Assembly: GCF_040802235.1 (NCBI RefSeq)
Contig: NC_133169.1
Coordinates: 47,623,034 to 47,687,033, forward strand
Length of the DNA stretch: 64,000 nucleotides
Direction of reading: 5' to 3'
Source: Manis javanica
Lineage: Eukaryota; Chordata; Mammalia; Pholidota; Manidae
Part shown: positions 1 to 12,275 of the stretch, piece after piece
Layout of the letters: every line of letters starts with the position of its first letter
How positions within the stretch are numbered: the first letter of the stretch is position 1
The notes under the pieces: model-generated
Seen by the model: only the letters and a program-made list of their open reading frames with translations
Databases searched by the model: none
What the model was told of the DNA's origin: nothing
Made by a program: the position numbers and the translations under genes

Positions 1-128
1 CGCAGGCCCTTCCTGCCCGCGGCCCGCTGCGCTCCCCCGGGCCGCCGCCGCCCTCCTCGGCCACCGGCTCGGCGGGGCCCCTACCCCGGGGCCGACGGGG
101 GCGCGTCTCCGCGGGCCACGGGCCTGAT
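1..128. other. Very GC-rich edge segment with sharp boundary
   Basis: The first ~128 bases are almost entirely G and C, with many CpGs and CCG/GCC runs, and the sequence then changes within a few bases to the AT-rich composition of the rest of the window. No reading frame, rRNA motif or splice signal could be recognised. It could be the edge of a CpG island whose remainder lies outside the window, or a sequence joined by an assembly or library artefact. Composition is seen; the interpretation is open. Confidence 0.5.
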
Positions 129-2034
129 ACGGTTTTAAAATATCAGAATGTATAAAGCTGTACACTTATTCTTAAAATCAGATTACAGCAATGAATGCAG
201 AAGAGTAGGCAATATATATGAGCTTCAGGAAAAGTTTAATTCAGCTATCTGTGGACATCTACTGACATTTAGAGGATGCTTATTGTCTCGAATGATTAGC
301 AGCATATTGGCCTTGAAAATCAGATTTGAGATTCTTCCGTATTGGCAACTTTCATTGCCCTTGGAGAAAGGGAATCATCACCAAGTGGCATAAAGCCTAA
401 CATAAACCTGGAAGAACAACTAATTACCAATAATAAATGGAGAGGAGAGAGAAAAACAAATTCAGATTGTGTTTATTTTCTTGGACTTAGTTATATGTCT
501 TCGATACCAGCACAATTTTTGCAGTTACTCAATTAAAAGTAACACTTTATGAACATTTTCCTGTACTTTATGATTGCGAATTTTTTCCACAGCATGATAA
601 CACCAGTGGAAAACAACTGAAAATTTACATTAGCAGACTATTTAAGTAAATGCAATATGGTTACATATTTTTCTCACAGTGCTTTCATAGTTATCTTGTT
701 CCCTAGGTGGATCTCAGCAGAACATTCTTGTCTAAGTCTTCTTTCCAAAACTACAAAATTTCATGGAACTTAGCAAAGTCAACAGTATAAAGTGTAATTT
801 TACCACATAGTCTTGTCAATCATTTTGTTTATTCGAAGAACCTGTATTGAATGGCTTGTAAATGAAAATTATAAGGATGTGCCAAATGTCCCACATAAGT
901 AAGAGATCCATTCCACTGTGAAAAATGTAATGTTTCATGAAGGACCATGCTATTGTTACAGTTTATACAGAAAGGCAACTAGGGATACCGCAATCCGATG
1001 CAGGCATAGTGACAAGGGCCCATGGATGCATAATAAAGAAATCTCCCACGATGGAAAGGCGGGACTGGTTTAGGGCATACCTGTGTCCGGTTAGCAGTGC
1101 TGTGACCGATCTCTCCTTCAAACTGAATCACACTACAGTTGTCACTATTTAAGAATTTTAGTATCTGGTAAATTCATGTTTTTTTGTTTTCTCAACTTCA
1201 ATGTCTTCACCTTCTTTGATGCATCAACTTTGGAAAATGCTACTCATCTTCCATATATTCTGTGATATTGAGAACAGCAATCTCATTACATTTATAATAT
1301 GATTATTGGGGGTTCAATATTTCTATCATATTAATTATCTTGAAAATAATTTATAATTATTAATTCACTTCCTTTCTATCTACCTTTTATTAAAATTTGA
1401 CAACTATAATATCATTTCTTAAAGATTGAGATTGGACAATTGTATAGTGTTGATTCTGTGGAAGTCAACCTTATAGAATGTGCCAAATAATTTACAACAG
1501 AGAACAAAAAAGGGTGGATGATAACCTGAGCACGGGAAATAAGATGCAGAAATGACTGTAACTGCATAGTGGTCAGAGATAAAATATAATGCATGATCTT
1601 AATGTGCTCCTAATTACAAGATTATGAATTCAATCAAAAAAGATTTAGAACTGTGTGGTAGTTGAAAGTCTACTTAAATGGAAATGTCTTTGCAGAGGGA
1701 GTTCTGGGCTGTGGGCAACATCTTGGACCACCGTACAGATGTCCCTTTTCAAAGATGAGTAACAGGTGTGTAAGCAAAGCCCCGCTATTACAACTAGGAA
1801 TGTAGTGGTCAATTTCCTACCTTGTTTATAATTATGACACGGAATATACACACATCAAATTTGCCATATTGCTTGAACTGAACTTTTCTAAGATCGATCC
1901 ATCTAAGTACAAGAGAGATTGGAAATTGTAATCATTAGCCTGGAAACTGTTGTTGCTGATGATGGTTGAACGGGGTTCTGTTGAAGCCAGGGTTCTTGTT
2001 CGCAGTGGAAGAATGAGCTTCATGAACAAGCAAG
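129..2034. other. AT-rich intergenic DNA, nothing recognised
   Basis: Only short open frames (under 85 codons) occur and none resembles a known protein. No clear L1, LTR, tRNA or simple repeat was recognised. Probably old intergenic sequence. Confidence 0.5.
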
Positions 2035-2475
2035 GTAGGAGATTTACAGAGAAAGTTTTATTCAGGATAAAGAAAGTATGGAACTCCCCACGGGTGCAGG
2101 GAGGGGCCAGGCCGCCGCTCGGGGTCTCGGTGTCCAGGGTTTTATGCCTGTTGCAGTGGGAGCTGTTAGTTTTCCTGTAGGTTTAGCCAGAATGTTAGTC
2201 ATGATTTAACCTATCTCAGTAAAGGCGGCAGGGCTGCCCCGCTGTAAACGAAGGGGCCTACGGTGTCTGTGGTCAGCAAGCTGCTCCTTATCACTGGGTC
2301 CTGGTTCGGGGGGGCATTGTTACATTGTTTGAACCTCAAGCACCCTGCTTCTTCTCTACATTCCTGAAGCCTCAGTCAGGCTTTGTCCTTTTCCAGGGTC
2401 CAGGCTGTCCTCTGACTGGGCAGGGGTTACTCCCTGCTGCTTCCCTATCTATCTCCCCAACCCCACACCCACTGT
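2035..2475 (-). mobile_element. Solo LTR-like element, minus orientation
   Basis: A GC-richer block of about 440 bp stands out from AT-rich flanks. On the minus strand it carries an AATAAA polyadenylation signal (plus-strand tttatt at 2057-2062) near its left edge, and its composition (C-rich pyrimidine stretches, CpG remnants) resembles a mammalian ERV LTR. The exact TG/CA ends and a target duplication were not resolved, and no adjacent gag/pol/env was seen. A solo LTR is the best reading; the family is unknown. Confidence 0.45.
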
Positions 2476-3089
2476 TAAATAGAGAATAAGTATTAGTGGC
2501 AACTCATAATGTAACAAAATAACAAATGAAAAATCAAACAAAAAGAGGTTGTAAAGTGTTACACAAGGCTGATGGTTGCACTAATACTTCAACCTGGGTA
2601 CCAGTATAATCAGTTTAGAGATAATTATTATAAATATAATTAAATTATAAGAACTCAGAATATATGCACTCCTTGACGCTGCTGGTTGCTTTCTAAAGAT
2701 CTGTCTCAAATAAAATCAATATGCTCAGGATACCCCGCCATTTGAGGGTGCCCAGATAGCTGAACTCTTTTAAATACAGAGTATTTTGACATTTTTAGAA
2801 CTGCTTTCACAGAACAATTTCCAAGGGGCTCAATGGAGCTCCCACGCCCTTTCCCCTTCCTGGGGGTCAGGACCCCCGATGCGGTGACCAGGGCTGAGTG
2901 CGCGCAGCTGGGGCTGCAGTGAATGGGGGCATGGATGGATGCAGCTGCCAAGCACATTCGATTCTTGGGAATTAGAGCCACGTGACTAGAATGCTGAGGA
3001 GAAACCTATGGGAACCCAGGTGCAGGTTCCACCCACTTTAGTGTGGAAGAAGAATATCTCTAATTTTGCTTCAGCAACATTTTTTGTAT
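2476..3089. other. Intergenic, nothing recognised
   Basis: Contains a moderately GC-rich patch at about 2820-2960 with a 91-codon minus-strand open frame that has no recognisable motif. No repeat family identified. Confidence 0.4.
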
Positions 3090-3235
3090 TTTTAAATTGA
3101 AGTTTAGTTGATATACATACAATATTACATTGGTTTCAGGTATACAACATAATGATTTAACAATTATGTAAATCCTCACCCAGCTAGTGTAGTTACTGTC
3201 TGTCAATGTAGAGAGATGCTCCTGCACTACTGATT
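3090..3235 (-). mobile_element. L1 3' end fragment
   Basis: The plus strand reads the reverse complement of a typical laurasiatherian L1 3' terminus: an oligo-T/A-rich start, then a block of the type 'aattgaagtttagttgata', followed by 'ttggtttcaggtatacaaca' and the 'gtgtagttactgtctgtcaa' block. The element therefore runs on the minus strand and is truncated to its last ~150 bp. Similar ends occur at 40.75 kb and 52.57 kb in this window. Confidence 0.75.
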
Positions 3236-3883
3236 ATGTGCTCTGTGCTGTTTAAGCAATACTTTTGAGGGTGTTCTTTGATTCATCAGTCTTGTGATTT
3301 CCAAGTAACACAATAATCAAGCAAATTCTATCAGAGGAGAGGAACAATAGATTTGAGAGGATGTAGGAAGCAATATGTAGGCATTTCCTGATTATAACAG
3401 GGCACCCCCTTCTATTGCCCAAAGGCCTAAAAGTTAGCATACAAAATTGAAATTAAAATCTATTGCAGAAAGTACAATATAAACTATGTTATGATATAAA
3501 AAGAGATTACAAACAGAATGTATCAGCAAAGAAATGTAAAAAATGAAAAATGGCTAACATAGAAGTGCATATAGCTGATTTTTTGGGATAAATGGAAATA
3601 AAATGTTTCCCAATGAAAATGTAGGGTAAAGCTAAGAGCTTCACAGTCACAGGGAGATTAAATAGGAATGTTGGTATGTGGCTGCACTGTGAAATTCATT
3701 TTTCAGTGTCTTTTATATGCTCATATTTAATTTTTCCTAATATTTTATCTTGAGCTTTTACACAATTACAGGAAAATTACAATGCTATAATGGACATCTA
3801 TATACCCTTCACCTGAACTCAATAAATGCACATATATTGCTTGATCTGTGTATACCTATTTATTAAATTCATAAATAAAAATT
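3236..3883. other. AT-rich intergenic, nothing recognised
   Basis: No coding region or clear repeat family. It ends where the homology of the large direct duplication begins. Confidence 0.4.
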
Positions 3884-6384
3884 AATTTTACATTAATCTA
3901 TTATTCTGATACAGACAAGTTAGCAATTATAGGTGGAAATAAGTCTGCAATTACACTCAATTTGAGCCTAAAGGGCTGTAACAAAACTTTTAATTTAGAT
4001 AATCTAAACAGTAGAAACACATGTAACAATGCATGAAGATTTTGCTAAAGTTTACTTGTCTAGCATGAAAAATGCAAAATTTTCCAAGTGTGTGGTGCAA
4101 TCATATTTTGAAAGAATGATTTAGCCAATTACAGAAAAAGGGTAACACAATTTTCCTCTTTACTTTTGTCCTGAAATTCAGTTTTTGGTCATTCTTTGTT
4201 TAATGTTAGCCTAGACAGTCACAAAATTTTCAGTCTTCTTTAATTTAGGTTCTTTAAAATTTACTTTCATTTGATTAAATATAAAATAAGTGTTTTTATT
4301 AATAATTTCCTATTATTAGGTTCATAGTAATGTATATTTATGAAGAACACAAGAGTATTCTCGAGTCATTATTATTATGTATACCCCCTAAGAGAAACAG
4401 GGCTATAACATCCACTATAGAATAAATTACAACATTCAGACTCTATATACATGAGATTTCGTTTTAATTTTTATTTATTTTTTTAATTTTATGCTTTTTT
4501 TCTTGGCTAGACCATTTTGCTTTCTTTTTCAATCTTTTTCGTTGGGAATGAGTATTATGAAACTGAAAAGGCTGTAAATGTGTGTGTCATTTTCTGGACT
4601 TTTTAAGCTAAGTTAAATGAGTGGTTGTTTACAAAGTTTTAATATGGTATAAAAATGTATACATTTTGAGATATAATTAAATTGACTATGACATGGGTAA
4701 GATTAAGAGAAGTTAGAATTTTATAGAGCTTGTGTTTCAATTAATGCCTGAAACTGTTTCATTTCAATTCTAAGTATTGTGCATGCCCACACAGGTATGT
4801 ATGCAAAATCTCTGTACGTGAAGTTCTGCTCTATCAGAATATATATGTCAGAATATTTCTAACCCACAGGTCTGAATGTATGTACCATAGAAAAGTGGTC
4901 CATGACACCTGACAGAAAGGAAGGGTGTTACAGCAAGTAAAGACATTAAATTTATAATAAATATGTAATAAAAGAAACACATTTTGGATAATTTAGATTA
5001 GCAGTCAATCCAATGAGTTTTTAAAAAGCAAGACTATGAATTTCTTTAGAAGTAAAGTTTTCATAAAAACATGCTCTTATTTTCAAAGAAATTTAAGATG
5101 TAATTATCTTTTCTACTGACAAAGTAATTATAAAATTTTTATTATCTTATGTACCAAGATTTATCAGCGATTATTGTTGCTTGAGTAACTAATGCTTTTT
5201 TTCTCTATGTAGCAGATCCTTGAAGTAACTATTTGCGAAAGAAAAAATCTTCATATATGTTCCATTTGGGTCAACCTTATGCAAGGGGTAAGTTATATAA
5301 ATTATACAAAAGCTTTTCTTCTTGATAATTCCAAGAGAAGCATAGTCTTAGCAATTTATCCCATGCTCTGATTCACATTATGTTGGACAGTTTGTTTAAA
5401 AAAAGCAAAAGCAACTGATTTTAACATGTATTTTTCATATACTCAGATACTTACAGTTACACCAATTAATCAATCAGTTACACCAAGAAATTAATCTCAC
5501 AAAGAAGGTGAGTGACTGCTCTTCATAAGAATTTCTCTGATTCTCTATTATATGTGCTATCTGTCACTTGGATAAATACGGAGGGTTATAGAATTTATTC
5601 AATATATTATCAAGGATATCATCAACCTCATCTTTCTAATGAGATAGCAAATACCTAGTATTTCATGTTTGATTTGAAAGAAAAATATTGTTAATATGAA
5701 TACAAGATGTCTTCCCAAATGAACAAACTGTGCACATTTTATGCCAAGAACACAAGTTTGATTTAAAAAATTTTTTTAAAGTACAAAATTTAGGGAAATG
5801 TATTCTTTAGAAGGATGCATATTGATTATGTGACCTGATGTAGATCTAGCTAATGTATTTATGAGAATGTTTTGACTTATTTCTAATAATTCTTGTAAAA
5901 CAAGGAGTCATATTTATAAATGTGGGTTCAAAGGAAAATGAGCATTTCATGTAGAACTTAATACTTAATGTCTCATTATATTATTTTTCTTGTAGTCGAA
6001 AGTACCTTTAAAAATTTCACAAATTTACTAAAGTATTTTCAGAAAATGAAATGAACATATAAACATAAGAACATATAAAGGTGTAGAGAACTGAAATTGT
6101 ACAGCTTTGTAGAACCTTGACATTTGAGAATTTGTAAGCTCACATGTGAACTGACTAGGAGGATTTTTTTGTTTCAGTCATTTTAATTCACTCAGTAAAC
6201 ACCTGCTGACTGAATAATGATATCCCACCAGTTTATGGTTAGTATAGTCATTTTCTTTCCTAAATTTCATGACTTTCACATCATGATAGTATATTTTCTT
6301 TGCCTCTCAAGCATGATACACACCTGTGTGAACTGAGGAATGAGTAAAATCATCCCACAAGTAACATCAGATTTCCTCCCTTAA

Positions 6385-6662
6385 ATACTGCATGGGGCAG
6401 AGGGATGGGAGGGCGGCCAAAGTGGGTGAAGGGGATAAAGAGGGGCAGGCTGGTGATTTTAAAATAAATTAGCCACAGGGATGAAAGCACAGCACAGAGA
6501 TTATTGTCAATAATATTGTGGAATATTTTTATGATATTATCTACAGGTAGCGTCTACGTTTATCTTGGTGAGTATTTAGCAAAGCATATAACTGTCAAAA
6601 CACTGTGTTGTACACTGAGACACATATAACATTGCACATTAATTAAATTTCAATTAAAGTTT
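6385..6662 (+). mobile_element. L1 3'UTR end inside duplication copy A
   Basis: A G-rich block (gggatgggagggcgg) is followed by the usual old-L1 3'UTR order: 'aaataaattagccacaggga', a 'tattgtcaataatattgtgg'-type block, then 'aactgtcaaaacactgtgtt', and finally an AATTAAA/caattaaag end. The paralogous copy lies at about 18475-18735. Confidence 0.6.
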
Positions 6663-7379
6663 AGTGTCAGGAACACTCAGGTAGATATTCAATAATTCAT
6701 TAGTTTAATTAAATATATCAGAAATAGTACAATTTCAAAAAAGTTTGCCAACCATAATGAGTTCTGCTGCTTTCAAAGAACAGACAGATGGACAGAAGTA
6801 AGAAAAGAATCAAATAAAGAAAGGATGGTTATAATGAAATATTGCATTAAAGAAGCTGGTAGAAAATAATTTCATTCCATTTGTAAAAATGTCATTATAT
6901 ATAATGTGTATTATTTATACTACACATTTTATCTGACAAATAAACCTTTAACAATTTCCAATAGACAAAAAAAATATGGAGGTAGAACCAATGAAAAGGA
7001 TGTTCATTTTTTTAATCTATTCCCATTCCTCTTTGTCATATGCATGTGATATTAAAAAATTATATGGTTTTCAATGTGACAGGAATATCCATAGAAGTAT
7101 TAATTTTTAGACCTTCATTTAGGTTGTTTTCATAAATAACTCTGAACATTATGATTATGAGGACTTTAAAATACACACAAATATAATCTAAAATTTAAAG
7201 GAGTTACTCTGGCCCAGAAATTCACTCATCCATAGCTTTTGTGAACTTATGCTTCTCTGGGTAGTGAAAGAGATACATGCTGAAATATTTGTTCTAAGGA
7301 GAGTGGGAATTAAGCATCATGTGAATGTGTTTATAGTTTCATTCACATTTAGGCATGATCAACCACTTTATTCTTCATT

Positions 7380-7715
7380 TATTTCTTAAAAAATTTTTAT
7401 TGAAATATCACTGATATATGTTGTCGATTTCAGATGAACTAAGTGATCCAATTGTATACACTACTAAGTGCTCACCATGATAACTGTAGTCATTATATGT
7501 CCCCGGAAAATATGTCACAGTATTTTTAGCTGCATTGCCTATGCTGTACTTCCATCCCTATGACCAGATTACTTAATAAATTGCAGTAACTCTTTATCCT
7601 ATGCACCTATTTCATTTGCTCCCTCCACGGTAACCAGCAGTCTGTTCTCTGTGTTGATGAGTCTTTTTATGCTTTGCTTCCTTGTTTTGTTTATACTCTG
7701 TAGGCTATTTAAATT
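7380..7715 (-). mobile_element. L1 3' end fragment (in copy A)
   Basis: Reverse complement of an L1M-type 3' end: 'tttttattgaaatatcactg', a block reading 'tgctgtacttccatccctat', and 'gtaaccagcagtctgttctc'. The homologous piece in copy B is at about 19385-19720, so the L1 inserted before the segmental duplication. Confidence 0.7.
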
Positions 7716-7959
7716 TTTTAAACTATATTAATTATGGAAATAACATATTCAAATTCATTGTTAAGTGATTATGATTCTGTTATTAAGGCATTTCTATATT
7801 TATTCTTGTCAACAGATACAATTAGTCTAAGAAGGAGACACACCATTCTTATACACAAAAAAATAATTATTCATTTGTTATATGTCTCCTAGTTGATAGC
7901 AGTTGCTAAAATTATTTAGCATTTTTTTGTTTGTTTTTGTGCACATATAAGTGAAATCA

Positions 7960-8215
7960 GGGGGGTGGAAAGGTGACATGAGTAGGAAAGATGATGGGGT
8001 TAAAAAGGTATGAACTTCAAATTTTTTAATGAATTAGTCACAGGAAAGGAAGTACAAAAGAGAGAATACAACAAATAACCTTCTAATATTGCAGTATGGT
8101 AACGAGATCTACATGTGCCATGGCAAGCCTGTAGGAATATGTGTAATTATTGAGTCACTAAGTTTGTTGTACATCTGAAACCAATCTAATATTGAATATG
8201 AACTATGTCCTCCAA
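7960..8215 (+). mobile_element. Old L1 3'UTR-like fragment
   Basis: G-rich start (aatcaggggggtggaaaggt) followed by 'aatgaattagtcacaggaaa', an 'ataaccttctaatattgcag' block and 'ttgtacatctgaaaccaatc'. This is the order of an ancient L1 3'UTR, poorly preserved. Confidence 0.5.
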
Positions 8216-8679
8216 TAATTACATTCCTTATAAAATATGTAGCTTATGCTTTTCAGTTATTTAAAATTGAGGTAGTGCACAAAATTGTACATATTGAAAT
8301 AAAAATACAAAATAAGGCCAATGCCCAAGAAGCTATGAAAAACACAACAGCATCTATCACTGAATTGTGAAATTGCAAACGCTGGCAAAGGACAGCGGTT
8401 TTCCTGAGAAGGTGGACTGCTAAACTCTCCTCAGGGTCTCAGAAGGCTTCCTCGTTGTAAGGAGCTGAAGACGAATATTCAAAGAAACAACTTGAAATCA
8501 GGAGATGTTTTTAACAACAGTTCTAATAACGGATCTCTAATTAATATATGGCTAGCTTATTAATCATCAACCACAAACAATGATTTTCCAAATTTCTAAT
8601 CAATAGTCCCCTTGGATTTTTTTTCTAACCTGTGCTTGTTGCCTTCCTTCCCTCCAGAGAGACCCCCGTGGAGAGAGAG
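8216..8679. other. Region upstream of OR pseudogene
   Basis: No gene. A pyrimidine-rich stretch (ttgttgccttccttccctccag, about 8637-8658) ends in CAG just ahead of the OR start and could be the remnant of the splice acceptor that precedes most single-exon OR coding regions. This is inference from OR gene structure. Confidence 0.35.
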
Positions 8680-9593
8680 ATGGACAGCTACAATCTCACC
8701 CCCATGACTCACTTTATCCTCACGGGGCTCTCTGACCTCCCCAAGGTGGCTGTCCTCTCTTTGTGGTCTTTTCCATCACCTCCCAGGCCACCTTAGTGGG
8801 AAACGCGGCCATTCTGTTGGCCATCAGGACCGAGAAAAATACACCCATGTATTATTTTCTAGCCAATCTGTCCCTCTTAGATATATTCTGCCCATCAGCT
8901 ACTGTCCCCAAGATGCTGGGCAACCTCTTGACTGGGAATCACAGCATTTCCTTCCTTGGCTGTGCTTTGCAGCTCTATTTCCTGGTGGCCCTGGCAGAGA
9001 CTGAGGTCTTCCTTCTCGCTGTCATGGCTTATGATTGGTACATGGCCATCTGCTTCCCCCTCCATTACACCCTCATCATGACCAAGGCTCACTGTGTCCA
9101 GCTGGCAACTGGGACCTGGGCAGCAGGGTTTCTCAATTCCCTCCACCATATGGTGTCCACCTTCTTCCTGTCTTTCTGTTAAGTCCAATCGGGTTAACCA
9201 GTCCTACTGTGACATCCTCCCAGTGGTGGCCCTCTACTGCTCATACACCTACATGGAAGAAATGTTTATTTTACTGGTAGCAGGTATCTTTGGAATTGGT
9301 GCCTTCCTGACTGCCTTCATCTCCTACATGAACATCATATCCACCTTCCTAACAATCCAGTCTGTGGAAGGGAAGCGCAAAGCCTTCTCCACATGTGCTT
9401 CCCACCTCTTGGTGGTTTATTTACCTACAATCACCCATCCTACAGTCAACACTTTGCAGCCAGGGACAGAATCATTGCCATGCTCTATGGGGTTATTACC
9501 CCAATGTTAAACCCCATGATCTACAGCTTGTAGAACCCAGAGGTGAAAGGGGCTCTCAGCAGGGTTTTATATCATAAAGCATGTTTACAGTGA
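8680..9593 (+). pseudogene. Class II olfactory receptor pseudogene
   Basis: OR genes encode seven-transmembrane G-protein-coupled odorant receptors of about 310 residues from a single coding exon. The start ATG at 8680 opens MDSYNLTPMTHFILTGLSDL, with an N-glycosylation NLT. The main frame (8763-9182) then covers TM1-TM4 with PMYYFLANLSLLDI and MAYDWYMAIC, where the DRY arginine has become Trp (codon 9036-9038). Lesions are: a frameshift between about 8743 and 8765; an extra T at about 9178-9181 that creates a stop after TM4/ECL2; another frameshift at about 9420-9465; and TAG at 9531-9533 inside the C-terminal IYSL-(R)N motif. The KAFSTCASH motif (TM6) and PMLNPMIYS (TM7) are readable in other frames. 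The natural stop is TGA 9591-9593. Subfamily is not certain. It is non-functional. Confidence 0.93.
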
Positions 9594-10439
9594 ATGTAAA
9601 AGTAAAACAGAATGACTCAGTGCTCATTGCAGAATATATTTATAAGGAGAATTCGTAGAAAATAATTGTTAATTGATATACAGTATACATACTTTTGTAC
9701 ACTGAAATTTATAGAGATGCAACATACACATGATTTTAGTCTACCTCTAAGCCTACATAACTGTATAAGCTTATGTGTGTCTCAATCCAATGGGTGCCTC
9801 AAATATATCCTCCCAAATTAGACATTGTCATGAGTAACAGAGAACACTACCTACACTAACATAAAATGATAAACTGAGCCTATCTTTATGTTAATTTTCA
9901 CTTATGTTCACATCTATATCCATATATATACCTATACCTATATCATCTCTGTATTCTTTTGTATCTACTTTTAAATCCATACTTAATTGTCTATTCACAG
10001 ATCATGATTTTACTTCTTTGCCTTATAGGATTAACTAGCTAGTCTATGTCTCCATAACATTACCATTTTCACTCATGCTGTCTTTCAACTGTTGCTTCCA
10101 CTGACTGAGGATTTCTATACTTTTCTCCCTTTTCCTGTGAACATGTACTTTCTCAGATCTATGTGTCTCTCCAAAGAGAGGACTCACCTTATCACTGATT
10201 CATATATCTAACTCATAACACTGTTCAGTGTATGACTGTTATCATAGCTTCAACATGATCAAAACTGAAAGCATCATCTTCTAACACATGGACACACCAC
10301 ACAGACACACACACACACACACACAGCTTTTCAGTTGCCATGTATTCCTGGTACCAATTCCCCCTGCATACATATTAGAATAAAATGTCAGAAATTAGTC
10401 TCTCATTTAGATATAGGAAATATTGTGGAGAAATGGACA
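9594..10439. other. Intergenic, nothing recognised
   Basis: AT-rich sequence 3' of the OR pseudogene without coding potential. It includes the (CA)n microsatellite listed separately. Confidence 0.4.
10298..10325. repeat. (CA)n microsatellite
   Basis: About twelve uninterrupted CA dinucleotides preceded by imperfect CACACCACACAGAC. Ordinary simple repeat. Confidence 0.85.
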
Positions 10440-10945
10440 GACATAATTTATAGTAATATAATTTTCTGTGGATTATTGAGATATAGTTGACATAACATTG
10501 TGTGCAGTTTAGGTGTACAAAAGTGATAGTTTGATAGACATATATATACGCAGATATCCTGTGAAGTATTTGCCACCACAAGGTTGGTTAACACATCCAT
10601 CAACTCTACAACACTATCCTTTCTCCATTGTATTTTTTGATATACTTATCAGATATTAGCTGTTCATACATGTATGTTTGTATGTGGGATCTTAATTCTA
10701 CTTCCTTGTTCCATATGTCTGTTATAAATTTTTGTAAACTGGTACCATACTGTTTTGAACAATATAGCTTCATAATATAGTTTGAAGTGAAGATGAGTTA
10801 TGTCTACTTTGATCTTTTCTCAGTTTTTCTTGAAATGTAAGGTTCATTTTTATTCCATAAGTTAAGGAGAGTTTTAATTTATATTTCTATATAAACTGTC
10901 ACTGGAATTTTAATAAGAATTACATTGAATCTATAGATAGCTTGC
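10440..10945 (-). mobile_element. Old L1 fragment (3'UTR plus ORF2 piece)
   Basis: Left part is the reverse complement of an L1M 3' end ('ttattgagatatagttgaca', 'cattgtgtgcagtttaggtg'). From about 10700 the plus strand matches antisense ORF2 with 'gtaccatactgttttgaaca', then 'ttttaataagaattacattg' and 'aatctatagatagctt', the familiar reverse-complement ORF2 segment. Heavily mutated and discontinuous. Confidence 0.65.
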
Positions 10946-11109
10946 CTTCAGCCTCTCACCCCAAACTGGCCTGTCTTCTCAGCAAAAAGGACACGCAGTT
11001 TCAAAAATAAGGGCATAATTTTATAATGTGGGATGCCAAATTTATTGTGGGATAGCTCTTTGGGGAAGAACGTCTTGAATTTCTATGCATAACGTAATAG
11101 CCCTGCCTA

Positions 11110-11210
11110 TGTTGAAATTAATCAAACGAACTGAAATCAGAAATGGCACCAACATAATTGAAGAGTCATATCATGAGAAAATAGAAATAAGTTTTAAAAT
11201 TATCTGACTC
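11110..11210 (+). repeat. Short duplicated sequence, copy 1
   Basis: Reads 'gaaattaatcaaacgaactg', then 'gcaccaacataattgaagag' and 'tcatgagaaaatagaaa'. A close relative lies at 12183-12275. The flanks do not match, so the shared part is only about 95 bp. It could be a fragment of an interspersed repeat I do not recognise. Confidence 0.6.
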
Positions 11211-11690
11211 TACAATAAATGTTTCGCGCTTTGTTCCCAGGTGGAAGTGAACCAAAGAAGAATATTTCCACTATCACTATGTGATTTTGCTTGGTTTGGG
11301 GGACCTTGAAAAAATTGGGACTGTCCATTTGCCTTCATTCCTCAGTCCTTATGTGGACACACTGTTGCTCATCCTGCCATGGATTTTCCTATTCATATTC
11401 CACAGTCCAGGCAGCATTTTTGTACATCCTTCTGTATCTACAGGGAGGCAAGGTTCAGTTTAGGGGCTGTTTACGTGCATCTGTAGCCATGAGCAAGCCT
11501 ATGCGCAGGGCTGAAATTCTGAGCAGAAGATTTGTGACCCAAAGACTAAGGCAGCAAAGAAGACAGACACAATGTGCAGGCAGACAAGCTTTTTCACCTT
11601 TACAATGGTGTAGGAATAAGTGTAAAATTAAAGAAAAAGTACAAGTAAAGTTGGAAGAGACTGCTGTTTTGAAATAACATTTCAACAGTT
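11211..11690. other. Unassigned region with a 128-codon open frame
   Basis: A plus-strand frame at 11291-11677 stays open for 128 codons and its second half is basic (RRFVTQRLRQQRRQ). I recognise no domain, there is no supporting context, and it lies among repeats. Most likely chance or a decayed repeat; not called as a gene. Confidence 0.3.
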
Positions 11691-11691
11691 T

Positions 11692-12010
11692 TTCTTCTTA
11701 AAAAAATTGATGAATGCTTTTGTTGAAGAACAGTTGGTATACAATATCATATTGTTTTCAAGTACATGACATGGTGACTCCATATTTATATACATTTTTA
11801 ACTGTTCACCCAAACAAATGTAGTTACTGTCTTTCAATATAGATGTTACAGAAATGTTTACTATTTTCTGCATGCTCTACCATCATCCATGTGACTAATT
11901 TAAATCAGAATTGAGATTTTGCACCTCTCTATCCCCTTCACCTTTTTCACTCACCCATCACAACCCGTCATCCATTGTAAACACCAGTCACTTCTCAGTG
12001 TGCATGGGAA
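11692..12010 (-). mobile_element. L1 3' end fragment
   Basis: Reverse complement of an L1 3' end: 'aagaacagttggtatacaat' near the start, 'tgtagttactgtctttcaat', the CCATCATCCATGTGAC block and 'gtaaacaccagtcacttctc' at the right. The same layout recurs at 40.75 kb and 52.57 kb. Confidence 0.7.
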
Positions 12011-12182
12011 TTGCCTTAAACTGCTTAAAAGGACAATTTAATTATGAATTTGGCTCATATGAAAATGAAAAACATGAATAATCTAACACTTCTTTTAAAG
12101 TAGCATTATTGGTAAAAATTAACAGTTTTGGCTGAAGTGAAAAAAACAAATAAGAATTTGTAAGTGTATTTGAAAGAATCTG

Positions 12183-12275
12183 AAGAAATTAATCAAATGA
12201 ACTGCAATCAGGAGTGGCACCAACATAACTGAGGTCATAGTATGAGAAATAGAAAAGCTGATAATCCTACCACAC
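12183..12275 (+). repeat. Short duplicated sequence, copy 2
   Basis: Reads 'gaagaaattaatcaaatgaa', then 'gcaccaacataactgaggtc' and 'tatgagaaatagaaaagc', matching copy 1 at 11110-11210 in the same orientation. Confidence 0.6.

Larger units (their letters stand above)
3884..7985 (+). repeat. Large direct duplication, copy A (~4.1 kb)
   Basis: Collinear with 16078-19985. Matching anchors in order include the starts (3884/16078), 'gctaaagtttacttgtctag' (about 4047/16243), 'aaggctgtaaatgtgtgtgt' (about 4567/16759), 'aagtaattataaaattttta' (about 5121/17300), the 'gggatgggaggg' block (about 6400/18485), the L1 3' ends (7380/19385) and 'gaaatcaggg' (about 7953/19960). Substitutions and small indels are frequent, so this is an old segmental duplication. 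It contains L1-derived pieces but mostly unassigned sequence and no gene; an OR pseudogene follows 700 bp downstream. Confidence 0.85.

Noticed and set aside
8895-9188. 97-codon minus-strand frame
   Set aside because: Antisense shadow of the OR pseudogene at 8680-9593.
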